Positions 44,511-55,089 of a stretch of 64,000 bases of DNA are shown here, piece after piece (position 1 is the first letter of the stretch; the number at the start of each line of letters is the position of its first letter). The notes beneath the pieces are model-generated. The model had not been told where the DNA came from. It made no database searches and worked only from the letters and a program-made list of their open reading frames with translations. The stretch lies in assembly GCA_002005505.1 (NCBI GenBank), contig KV908704.1, positions 25,001-89,000 of the forward strand, given 5' to 3'. This DNA comes from Botryococcus braunii. Its lineage: Eukaryota > Chlorophyta > Trebouxiophyceae. Made by a program: the position numbers and the translations under genes.

Positions 44511-45272
44511 CTACCCCCCAGAGGGACCAGCCACTGCTGCAGCTGCCATGGCCTGAGGTGTTCCCTCTGCAGGTGGGTCCTTGTACCCACGGCTGGCTGC
44601 GGCGCGCAGGATTCTTTGAATCAGCTCCAATGGCGGCTTGTCGGTTGCCATAACCTCCAGGGACTCAAGCCTCAGCACAGGAGGGAGGCCCTTCACCATC
44701 AGCTCCCCAACATTGTGGTCCAAGAGGATGAACGCGTTGTTTCTGAGACTTGTAGCCAGATCCATCATTCTGTAGAGGTAGACCTTGAGTGTCTCCCCTG
44801 TCTTGATGCCCTGCTCCATTTCCTTGTACCACTCAAGGTTGATGTCTTGGTTGCTCCCTCCAGTGTGACTGTTCTTCACCCACGCGATGAAGTCGAACGC
44901 TGCTTTGTGGCATGAGATCTGAGAATGCCAGATGACTGGAACTGACTGGATCAGCCACTGCTTGATGGCTGAGTTCTCCACCGACCCTGGCATTGGCCTC
45001 TCCAAAGCCGCTCTGACCCCCTTGGTGTTTGCGCACGCCTCCAAATTTTCATACCAAAATTCAAAATTGCGCCCTCCATCATCAAGCATGACAGTCATCT
45101 TTGGATTAGAGGTATTGGGGATGTAGGCTGCCTTGTCAATCTCCACCTTTGGTTCTGCAGTGGCTGATTGTGTCCCGGTCATAGACTGCCCTGGAGTGGC
45201 CCCACTGACTTCTCCAGGTTGAGACATTGCTGTTTCACTGCTACTTTCCTTTTCTTTGCCCCTTTTTGTCAT
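44511..45272 (-). CDS. Copia gag
   Basis: An open frame of 253 codons starting with ATG at 45272, ~390 bp inside the 5' LTR. It has the copia-type gag core (FEFWYENLEACANTKGVRAA, then WLIQSVPVIWHSQISCHKAAF and a DINLEWYKEMEQGIKTGETL block). It stops at TAG directly after a run of six G. The pol frame continues in the -1 register across this run, so this is either programmed slippage or one missing G. Confidence 0.9.
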   Translation of the reverse strand: MTKRGKEKESSSETAMSQPGEVSGATPGQSMTGTQSATAEPKVEIDKAAYIPNTSNPKMTVMLDDGGRNFEFWYENLEACANTKGVRAALERPMPGSVENSAIKQWLIQSVPVIWHSQISCHKAAFDFIAWVKNSHTGGSNQDINLEWYKEMEQGIKTGETLKVYLYRMMDLATSLRNNAFILLDHNVGELMVKGLPPVLRLESLEVMATDKPPLELIQRILRAAASRGYKDPPAEGTPQAMAAAAVAGPSGG

Positions 45273-45648
45273 ACTATTGTCACTTCACCAGCCAAACTTA
45301 CTCATAAACTTCTGGAATGCAGCAATACCCTACAATTCCCTCCATGTCATGGAAATTTACCAGCCAGTCTTGCACAGTAGTAGCAGATATGTTCCCCTCA
45401 GAAGTTTGCGCCGGAGTCCGGCCCGACTCACTCAGTGCTTCTAGACAACGTCTATGAATGATAAAGCACAGCTAAAACTTCAATTATGAATTTCCCAGAA
45501 AGGTAAACTGTGAGTAAGATAATGGTCCTGGTACACTCGAGTTCCCTTGCGCCGCTGCGCCATGCTCGAGCTCCTTTGTTGACGCTTACGTCTGACCCAT
45601 CCGTAGACGACCTTCACTCCTGCTTTTACTTGGCTCAGCTGGAAGGGC

Positions 45649-45662
45649 GTGGGCCCATAACC
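45649..45662 (-). promoter_or_regulatory. Primer-binding site, half-tRNA-iMet type
   Basis: Directly abutting the 5' LTR, the minus strand reads GGTTATGGGCCCAC. This is complementary to the anticodon arm of initiator tRNA-Met (GUGGGCCCAUAACC, anticodon CAU inside), not to a tRNA 3' end. The same internal-fragment priming is known for Drosophila copia. Confidence 0.85.
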
Positions 45663-46356
45663 TGTGAAAGGTTATGGGCAATCGGCTTTCCCTGTACAAA
45701 GCAGACAGGTCGTCAATAGACGAAGTTACTCCAGCTACAGTCCGTACGACTGTCTGCTGAGTGCCACACACAACTGTCGGACAAGACTAGCATCTGGTGA
45801 TGCCCAGCATCTTTCACAACCAGTTCCGTTACATCATTATCTTGTACACAAGCACCGATCAAGCAATCACTAGATAAGGCTCTAGACGGCTACGTTCAAG
45901 TACATGCCTATACTCCCTGAAGTCACTGTCCCTTATCTGTTTGAGTGACTACAGGGTACACTAAGCTTGTTCACTCTCACAATAGCAACAATGATACAAC
46001 ACACACTGCCGCACCGTACCTGTACAAAGCAGACAGGTCGTCAATAGACGAAGTTACTCCAGCTACAGTCCGTACGACTGTCTGCTGAGTGCCACACACA
46101 ACTGTCGGACAAGACTAGCATCTGGTGATGCCCAGCATCTTTCACAACCAGTTGGTATTCACTCCGGTGGGGCAGCCTTAAGAGTTCATCCGACAAACGT
46201 GTGATCTAGATAGGATTGTACCTTATGTTCGAAAACGTCCAGAATCTGCCGTGTCTCAAGGTACCTTATGTTCTCAATGGACCCATATCCTAATAGTGCA
46301 CACATGAAGATCACTTAAAGCACAAGGCATTCAATAATAATGTTCAGAACTCAACA
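45663..46356 (-). repeat. 5' LTR of the copia element
   Basis: 694 bp matching 37454-38147, including the internal 134-bp duplication. As the upstream LTR it should hold the element's promoter, but I do not see a clear TATA box. Confidence 0.95.
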
Positions 46357-46361
46357 CTAAC
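46357..46361. repeat. Target-site duplication, right copy (CTAAC)
   Basis: Matches 37449-37453. Confidence 0.9.
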
Positions 46362-46685
46362 TTGCTTTTGTTAGGGTTGCGTGGATGGTACTGTAGGACC
46401 GCTTAACATCTGCAATCGTACGAGTGTGCTCAGTATTTGCATTATTTCTTCACTCTTTGTGCTAGAATGTCTCTCTAGTACGACATTGTGACAAGTTCTA
46501 TTGCCATGAAGCCAGGTAGGATTGGGGAAGCGCGGCGAGACACGAGCATGGGCCAAAAGTTGTAAAAATGCCTTTCCCGATATGCTCATGCACAGATTGG
46601 CCCGTATGCATACGGCCCGTATGCATCCATATGGCATGTAGAAGCAAGAGCCACACCTGCAGTGCCTTCTATACGAAGCTAGTAC

Positions 46686-46801
46686 CAACCCCCCCCTCCC
46701 CCCCCTCCCCCTCCCCCCCCTCTCCCCCTACCCCTTCCCCCCCTCCCCCTATCCCCCCCCCTCTCCCTCTCCCTCTCCTCCCCCCTCCCTCTCTCTCTCT
46801 C

Positions 46802-46881
<80 letters not shown>

Positions 46882-46979
46882 TTCTTCTCTCTCTCTCTCT
46901 CTCTAGAGAGAGAGAGAGAGAGAGACATGTCACATGCGTGTGTGTGTGTGTGTGTGCGCGCGCGCGCGCGTGCGCATGC

Positions 46980-47010
<31 letters not shown>

Positions 47011-47029
47011 CACGTGTGTAGTTGTGTGC

Positions 47030-47068
<39 letters not shown>

Positions 47069-47089
47069 TGCGCGCGCGCGCGTGCGCGC

Positions 47090-47144
<55 letters not shown>

Positions 47145-47152
47145 GTGTGTGT
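46686..47152. repeat. C-rich, (CT)n, (GA)n and (GT)n compound tract
   Basis: C/T-rich low complexity, CT to about 46903, a CT/GA junction forming a perfect palindrome (CTCTCTAGAGAGAG), then GT and GC tracts to 47152. Confidence 0.92.
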
Positions 47153-49145
47153 CCTCTTTTGTCAATGGAATGCGGTTTCACTTCGAGCTCCATGGGTATT
47201 GCTATAAGTAAATTCCCCTTTCTGTGTACAGCTCAAGATTGAGGCATGTTGAAGCCCAAGCTGATTAAGGGAAATGCTGCAAGAAATGGGGGGGACACAT
47301 GATTCTTCTGCAGAGCTCAGTGCAGTCCTCGTCCCGGAAGGTGTTCCTGCAGCCCGTGGTGCTTACCCGATTGCCCGGCGAGATTGTCGCTCCAATTCTT
47401 TGGAAAATACATGTAGCAATGTAGCAGTGTACACTGCTACATTGCCTGCAGAGTGGCATGTGGTCCCCCTTTTGATGATTTCATGGTACGTAGGATTGGT
47501 GGGTGCTTTCCAGTTGTTATAGCTCAAGCTATAACAAACACGCTCACTACTTTCTAGCTCAAATCCCTCAGTAGTTTCTCATGATAAACGCCTCCTCTTT
47601 TCCTGTACAGCAGATGTGGTTTTCGGAAGGGGTTTCCACAATCAACGCCTCTTCTTGGTGGGGCTAGACCTAGGTCCACTCCTCCCGCTGTCATATATTT
47701 CCGAAGACTTGCTCTGTATCTGGGTCCTAATTAGGTTATAGCAGATACATGGTACCGGAAAGGTGAAACGTATTGCCTTCTGCAGCCCTTGGCAATATAC
47801 CGGCATAATGACATACATCCTTGTCCCTTCCCCACCATGTCTTCATGACTGGTATGTTTGGTGTGGGTCTATTCAATCCCCCTCTCCCTTTCCCCCTCCC
47901 CTCCCCTGCCTCTCCCTCGCACCTCGGGCCCATGCCTAGCTATAGGGCCTCTTCCTCTCTCCCTTGCCCCCCTCCCTTCCTCGCCCCTCCCCTGCCCTCT
48001 ACCAGCCCCCTTCCCTCCCTAGGGAGGTAGCTCCCCTCGCCCCCTTTTCTAGAGGTATCCCCCTGCGGGGGGAAGGGGGGGGGGGCGTCCTCCCCGGCTA
48101 GCCTGGAGGTGCTCATGAGGGGCCCCTGATCAGGGGGCCCTCCCCCTGGAGAGATCTCTCAAAGTCCCAGACGCATTATGTTGTAAAACCATCATGTTGG
48201 TTCTCACACTATGAACAATCAAGGATTATTTCCATGTTTCATGCTGACGGACTCCCCCCCCCCCAGGGGAAAGAAATGAAATCAAATCCTTGCAATGCAA
48301 ATGCTGAGTGTACTACATAGTCGTTTAAATATCCTAATACTGTGGTGTCATACAGGAAAATAGAACGCTTAAGAACGAGGAAAATGCATTTACAAGTGCA
48401 TATGAGAGAAAGCTCGCCATAAGGCTACAAATGCCTCGGGGGCTAGCCCTATCCCGGATCTGGTACTGCAGCATCTCCGGGCGTAGCACACCCCAAAACC
48501 ACTTAATCTTATTTATAAATGGTTAGTAGCGTTCTTCATGGACTTTGGGCCTGCTAGAATGACCCCGCCATCAGAGACAAGTTTTGCCAATTCTCTTCGC
48601 GATCCGAACGTCGAACAATAGATGCCAGTTCGAAATGTCCGATGTTGACCAGGTCTATTCCTACGTAATATAAGGTTGACTCACCATGAAGTCGGCAGAG
48701 TTTCTGGGCAGCTCACAGCAGCAGGAAGCGTCGCACAGCTTTCGCGAGTTCCACGGGTTGTGGTACATAGAATCTGTTTGTACATTCGATACGATGTCAA
48801 GATATATCTTTCAAGGTTCATATTCTTCATTACATAGGTCTGCTGTGCACAAGCCGTCTCGGCATTTCCGATGCATGTGACCTGATGGGGATTTCTCGGT
48901 CAGGAACCTGGTTCTGGGACGACCGTGACGGGTGACCGACGGTTGTAGTACTTCAGAGGTCTGCTTTGATCCTATCCTTTATATTTTCACCGTGTGGGGA
49001 AACAACGTTCGACCGAGTCAGCCGCGGTAGCCGCCCGTGTGGGGCCATGAGAACGTGATTGTGGGGCTGAGAGGGCTAGGATCTGCTATGTGACGGAACG
49101 GACGCTTCATCGACCCTTTGTGGATGAGGCTCATCCACAACCGGG
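47153..49145. other. Gene-free region upstream of rbcS
   Basis: Ordinary sequence plus a C-rich block at 47880-48070 and GGGGCCCCTGATCAGGGGGCCC-like palindromic sequence near 48120-48145. No gene is recognised. rbcS regulatory sequence should lie at the right end. Confidence 0.45.
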
Positions 49146-49150
49146 GTTCG

Positions 49151-49158
49151 TTTATAAG
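49151..49158 (+). promoter_or_regulatory. Possible TATA box of rbcS
   Basis: TTTATAAG lies 102 bases upstream of the rbcS start codon, a reasonable distance for a short 5' leader. The call rests on position and sequence only. Confidence 0.45.
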
Positions 49159-49252
49159 CAGGACGGCATCCGAAACGATCACTTGTCCTGGGACTGTAGC
49201 AGAGCAGATTACACTTCGCCATTGTCAGCAATTGCTTGTTCTAAAAACTATA

Positions 49253-52200
49253 ATGGCTTCTGTTGTTGCTACCATGTCCGTGGTCCCTCGCTGCGCTGTC
49301 CCCACAAAAGCCTCGGGACAAGCTGCGCGATCTCTTTCCGTTCCTCTCGGAAAGGCGGCTCCCTCTGAGTGGGCCCGCAAGACTGTGCAGAATGGCATGA
49401 AGGTTCGCGCTTTCCAAGTTTGGAGGCCGACCAACAACAAGTACGCCCTCCATTGCGCCTTCATCTGGAGTTTTGTGCATCGTTTGGTGTTCTGGGACGA
49501 CCCGAGACGCAACCTTGCATGCCTCAATTTCTGCATATTTTGTGATTAAAAACCTTAAAAATGATTTTAAACTTTCGGATGTTCCTTGTGTTTGTTCATG
49601 TGAATTTTACATCTGGAAATGGGCGCAGCGGTTCGGCAAGGGTTGTCCGCTGTAAAATCACAGTAAGGATTTTGGCAAGGGGATGACTATTAGAGGCCTT
49701 TCTAAAACATTGGATAAGTTTTTAATTAGTGCTAGCTGTTCCTGGGTAGGCCCATGGTGTGTATTTTGTGTTGACCATATCGTACATTCTTAGCATGTCA
49801 TCTTTGCAGGCTTCTACGGCAGCCTGAAAACCTTTGCGCTACTCCACTCATCATAAAATTTATAATTAATTTTATTCGGCTCAACAGTATTGTTCTGTTG
49901 TGTGTGGTGTCGGAACGTGTCCGCACGCCCCTAATCTCGAGGCCGCCATCGGTTGAGGCATGTCTTTTGTTTCTCAGGTACTTCGAGACCTTCAGCTACC
50001 TCCCACCTCTGCGTGATGACGAGGTTGCCAGGCAGGTCGACTACATCACCGGCAACGGATGGATCCCTTGCCTCGAGTTCGCCGAGTCAGATAAGGCTTA
50101 CGTCGAGAGCGACAGCTCAAGTACGCAACTCACTCTTATTGAAGCTATCCTTTGTGGTGGCCGGTACAGTTTGTGGTATAAGATTGATTTTAAGAGGAAT
50201 TTGTGTTTAAAAGATAGTCGCGCCAGTGGAGGCATGTTGAGGGCATACTTGAACGCAAGAGTGTGGTTTAGGCTTACAGGAAGTTGTTTAAAACGTTGAA
50301 ACACTTTCGTCGCTACCTAATGTTGTTGTTAGGTTTGAGCAGACCTCGGAATGAGGTGTGTGTGTGTGGGTGTTTGTGTGTGTGTGCGGGGGGGGGGTTG
50401 TTACAAACCAGTTATCACATTTCTAGAATTCTGGAATTCTGTTTTTCATATCTTGTAAGCTCTCAACTCCTGATGTCCATCACGTGCTGGGGTTTCTTTC
50501 TGGTAGCAAATGTTGTGTTCAAAGACTTGATGGACTAGCCAGAGTGCCATGTCGGCCAATGTCTCCCTCATGTCTTGGTTCAAATCATCGTTAATCTGGT
50601 TTGCGAATTCTTGGGTTTTTCAGTGTTCACTCGACAGGCTGAGGTGACTCCTCCTTTCTCTCAGGCCATTTGCAACAGTGTCACTTGTGCGCGACAGTTG
50701 CCTCTGCGCGCAGTTTCACCTTTGAAACTGTGGCGTTCAGACCCTCGTGCTCCACTGCAAGGACATGTGGCTTGTATGGCTAATTAGAGGGTCTTTTGTG
50801 TGGGTGTTGTAGTTCTTTCCCCAAAATAGTGGGGGCCACATGGTTTCCTATAGGGTTTCCCTATGTGTTTTGTCGGAGACCGTGGTGAGTGTACTGTCCA
50901 CGGTCCACTACATAGTGGCTTGCAGTCCCTTTCAGATGCGTACTAACGCATGTTTACTAAGCTTTGATGTGGGTGTTGCAGTCCGCTTTGGCGCAGTGAA
51001 CTCCGGCTACCAGGACAACCGCTACTGGACCATGTAAGCTTTCCTCAAACCCCTCTGCTTCTATTGCAGTTTTCCTGTTGACCTCCTTTAGTTGAAGGAA
51101 CACTCAAGCTTGTACAGCCTAGGCCTGAAGCTTGTACAGCCAATAGGAACGAAAGTTTGCCTGTCTTTGCAAAGTGTACTTGTGTAATTGGTCGACTTAT
51201 TACTTCGTGGTCTTCCTCCAGAATGTTTTTATAGGTGGTTCACGCATCAAATTTATGTCGCCGGTATCAAGATATATCGCTGGTGAAATCCCGGAGGTTT
51301 GGCCATTTTTAGTGTGAGGAACCCTGTTTCAACGCAAATTTGTAAGCAGTCTTTATCAGAAATTATTGAAGATTGTGCAGTGGTGGGGCGGGGGGGGGGG
51401 GGGGGGAGAAGGCCAGGCCTAAATAGAACTGTAGAGATGTGAACCTGATCCCAGTAGGACTATCTTCCAAACGTGTGATAATGTGGTCGCACTGTACACG
51501 CATCGATGCTCGAGTTCTTAGTGTTACCCCTTATGTGACAATTTGCAGTGTTCAAACATGCTATGCCAGTGTGTCTCTACTGACAGACTCTAGAATTTAT
51601 TCTCCAGAGTTCAAAAGACATACCATCGTTCATTGAATATTTTGTTTCATAGTGTTCCCTCTGCTCACCTGTCCACACATCTGTGTGAGGCTCGGTGTAG
51701 ACATGTCCGGTCTGATGAGGTACGGTAGCCACGCAAGTGAACCCTTAACATTGTAACCAAGGTCAGAATGAGAATACATTTAACAGTTTCGCAATGTAGT
51801 TTTGCGAGATTTTTTCAAATAGCCTTTTCACATGTATCCAATCTTGCGGGTCCAGGCAGCCACACGATTGTTGAACTGATTCTCCTTGTCTAGAAAAAAC
51901 CCTTCGTACATCGATCACTTAGAACACAGCATGCTCTAGAGTGGCCTGGCCTTGCCTAGCTCGGTTGATGTCATTGCAGGAAGTAGTTGGTACAAATCAA
52001 TACCGCAGCATGGCTCCTCCTGTATTTTGCTTATTGTCCTTGTGCGCGCGTGCACGTGTATGTGCGCGTGGTGAGAACACGTCCCTCTGCCTGCGCATGC
52101 TCGTGCATGCCCGCGCGTCCACGGAGGCATGCATGCTTCTCTCACATGCGCCCCTTCTCGCCCTCATATATTTTCTGGCGCATTCTAAGCCCTTTCGTGT

Positions 52201-53375
52201 GATGAACAGGTGGAAGCTGCCCCTCTTCGGATGCACCGACTCCGGGCAGGTGCTGCGTGAGATCCAGCAGTGCACCCGTGCCTTCCCCGACTCCTACATC
52301 CGCCTGGTCGCCTTCGACAACAAGCGCCAGGTAATCGTCTCCTGGAATATTGCATGTGTTTTATATCCACATTGTTAGTCACAGCTTTCAACGAAGTATT
52401 TAGTGTTTGTCACAAAGTTTTCACAGAAATAGACAAGCTCGCATCTCTGTCCAATCAACTGCCAGGCTTTCTTACCTCCCCCCGCAATCACATCGTCATT
52501 GGTTGCGCTACGCTATTCTTTCCTTGACATGCTTGCTCGAGAAGTTAGGGTGTAGGGGGATGTCTGGTACGCACTCCAAATTGCTTTTGGGAAGTTGCTT
52601 TCTGAATGTGGCATGCTTATTCGGCCTATGGGGCTTTGGGATAGACTTGGTGTTTGGGATAATCACACTTGAGTGGGATGTGATACACGAGGATGACAAC
52701 CGTGCTCTTGCCGTTGTTATCTAGGCGGTCGGTCCTACTTAATCGCCTGATGCCTTTGCCTCAGACAATCTCTTCATTGCTGCATGCGGTGCACATCTAA
52801 AATTAGTCCATGTCAATGCTCATAAGACGTCTTGTGTGCCATTTTTTTTCCTTGTAAGCGTAGGCCGCTCCTGTTGCATCAATAACTCTTTAATTATGTC
52901 CTGTACATCTTGCTACACATTGAAAAGGTATGCAAGTTCCTAGTGCATCTGAGCCTTGTGTGTCAGGAAGCAATGGACAACATGTCTCATCCCCTTCTGT
53001 CCCATTCGACGCCTTCCTCCTTGGTCAGGAACTCGTGGGATCAGGATCAGGAACTCAGAAAGGATTGTGCATGCCCGTGCGCTAGCGCTGTACTGGAGTA
53101 TGTACTGCATCGTATATTTCCGGCTATTACGGGGTTAGAAAGCCTTTACAATACTCGGGGTAGTCTTTGTAGTCTTTGACCCTCTCTGGTTAAGTGCTTT
53201 TGACCCGTTCGAACGGGAATTCCCGTTCAGAGCGAGGCGCTTTGCAAGAGAGCACAGAGGACGATATATAATTGCTTATCATCGGCCATTGCAGGTGCAA
53301 GTGGCTGGCATGCTGGTCCACCGTCCCCCTACCGCTCGCGACTACCGCCAGCCCATGGACCGCTCAGTGGCTTGA
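49253..53375 (+). CDS. rbcS: RuBisCO small subunit, nuclear-encoded, five exons
   Basis: Small subunit of ribulose-1,5-bisphosphate carboxylase/oxygenase, imported into the chloroplast and assembled with eight large subunits. Exons 49253-49440, 49978-50120, 50982-51033, 52210-52330 and 53295-53375 join in perfect phase to 194 codons. A transit peptide of roughly 50 residues ([20 protein letters not shown] and on) precedes the mature start near [15 protein letters not shown]. Conserved blocks include [29 protein letters not shown], the long loop ending [17 protein letters not shown] typical of chlorophytes, [20 protein letters not shown] and [15 protein letters not shown]. All introns are GT-AG. 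Unlike the other genes here, its introns show no exon-edge arrays. The long loop is the best evidence that the host is a green alga. Confidence 0.97.
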
Positions 53376-53924
53376 GCCCCCGCTCCAGCCGCGGCCCAAC
53401 GTCGCCAGCACTGACCACTTTCAGGCCCCCACCCCCCCCCCCCCCCGAGGGGGGGGGCCCGCCCTGCACTTCCAGCAATGCCCGGCTACGTTTGGAAGCT
53501 AAGCCGGCATCCTACCCCTTCTTCCCTGCGCGTTGTCGTCTCCCCGCCCATGATCACTAATCCACGACCGTAGTTCAGTTCACGATCGTGTTGAGCGTAG
53601 ATTAGTTGCGGCTTGCTGCCTCCTGGAGCTGGCAGCAAGCCGGTTTCATGCCGCCGGGTGCCGACAGTGCTGCGGGCATTTCAGGCCATCCCGCAAAGCT
53701 TCAGCAGTTCAAATTGCGACTCGCTGCCAATCGGCTCAATCATGCGGCCAAGCTGGCAACTATTCGGGTTTACGTTGCGGGATGCCTCGACTTTTGCGCA
53801 AAGCTCCTGTTTGTAGGCGTACCCTGGTTTGGTCGACCTGGCGGGGTTCTTTTCCCTCCCCGTTCCAGGATGCCTCAACTGGTTAGCTTTCTCTGCCGCG
53901 GTCGCGGTCGTGTACCTAGGAAGC

Positions 53925-55085
53925 TGACCAGCTGGCAGCATTCATCAGGTCCGAGGCTCCATGAGCTCGTAGACCCGCTTTAGGGTACAGGTATGCAATA
54001 TACCTCGAGGCTGCTCTGTCGGAAACCCCACAGCTAGAGGGTGGGGGAAGCGCCGGTAGTATCGCCCAAGCCATAGTCTGTGTGGGAAGCAGTGGTTAGT
54101 ACCTTCGTCACCAAACGTTGTCTGGCATTAGGCAAGTGTGTTATCTGGCATGGCCTGGATGGTGCCTTCGGATGGGGAGGTTGCGTATTAACACGCTGAA
54201 CTGGCAGCGCCCGACAGGCCCAGGCTCCATGACCCGCGTCCACCCGCATGACGGTAGAGGTATGCAATGTACTTCATGTCAGGAAACTAGGAAGTCTGTC
54301 TGGGAAGCGTGGTAGTACCTTCGTCATCAACTGTTGTCTGGCATTGGCAAGTGTGGTACTTGGCAATGTCTGGTGGTGCCTCTGGAGCGGATGGGGATGT
54401 TACCTAATGGCTGGGGATGTGACCTAATAGCACGCTGACCTGGCAGCACCCTAGTGGTCCGAGGATCCATGGGCTCGTCGACCCGCTTGAGGGGAACTGG
54501 TATGTAGTATGCCTTCTCTTTGGAAAACCTTGGTTTGGAGTCTCTATGGGAAGCGTGGGTACCAAGTAGTACCTTCGTCCCCAAACGTTGCCTGGCATTG
54601 GCATTGGTTGTGGTGTATCTGGCAACCTTACTCTCCCAGCCAGATTGAGGCGCCTCTGGTGCGGATTGGATGGTTGCGTATCAGGCACACTGACCTGGCA
54701 GCGTCCTAAAGGTTGGAGGCCCCATGAGCTCGTCGACCCGCTTTTAGGTATGCAGTATACCTTGATGTTGGAAAAACACGATCCAAGTCTGTGGAAAGCG
54801 TGGTAGTACCTTAAGGCTTTGTCACCACACGTTGTCTGGAATGGGAAAAGTGTGTGTTATCTGGCAATGCTTGATGGTGTCTCTGGGGTGGATGGAGACG
54901 TTGTGTATTAGCACGCTGACCTGGCGGCACCCTACCGGTCCTAGGATCCACGAGCCCGCTGCCCTGTTAAAAGGGTATCATGTAGAAGGCCTTCGCTTTC
55001 TCTCTTTCTGTGTGATTTAGTCTGTGTGGGAAGCGTGGGTAGTACCTTCGTCACCAAACGTTCTCTGGCATTGGCACGTGTGTTA
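53925..55085. repeat. ~250-bp satellite, five copies, downstream of rbcS
   Basis: CTGGCAGC (or CTGGCGGC) occurs at 53932, 54201, 54440, 54695 and 54921. Each unit also contains GTACCTTCGTCACCAAACGT, TCTGGCATTGGCAAGTGTG, CATGAGCTCGTCGACCCGCTT and TATGCA-TATAC blocks or variants. Unit lengths vary from ~226 to ~269 bp. Frames through it are not conserved between units. Confidence 0.85.
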
Positions 55086-55089
55086 TCAG

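Larger units (their letters stand above)
37454..46356 (-). mobile_element. Ty1/copia LTR retrotransposon
   Basis: A copia-superfamily element inserted on the minus strand. It has 694-bp LTRs at both ends (TG...CA termini), a CTAAC target duplication, a primer site at 45649-45662, a purine tract by the 3' LTR (plus 38148-38160), then gag, protease, integrase and reverse transcriptase/RNase H in copia order. As assembled it is 8.9 kb, but ~1.9 kb of the middle is present twice around an N at 41474. Without that the element would be ~7.0 kb. The frames are broken at two or three places that look like single-base errors, so the genomic copy may be intact. The equal-length, apparently identical LTRs point to a recent insertion. 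Confidence 0.95.

Noticed and set aside
54034..55020. Several 60-95-codon frames in the rbcS downstream satellite
   Set aside because: They are not conserved from unit to unit and carry no domain signature.
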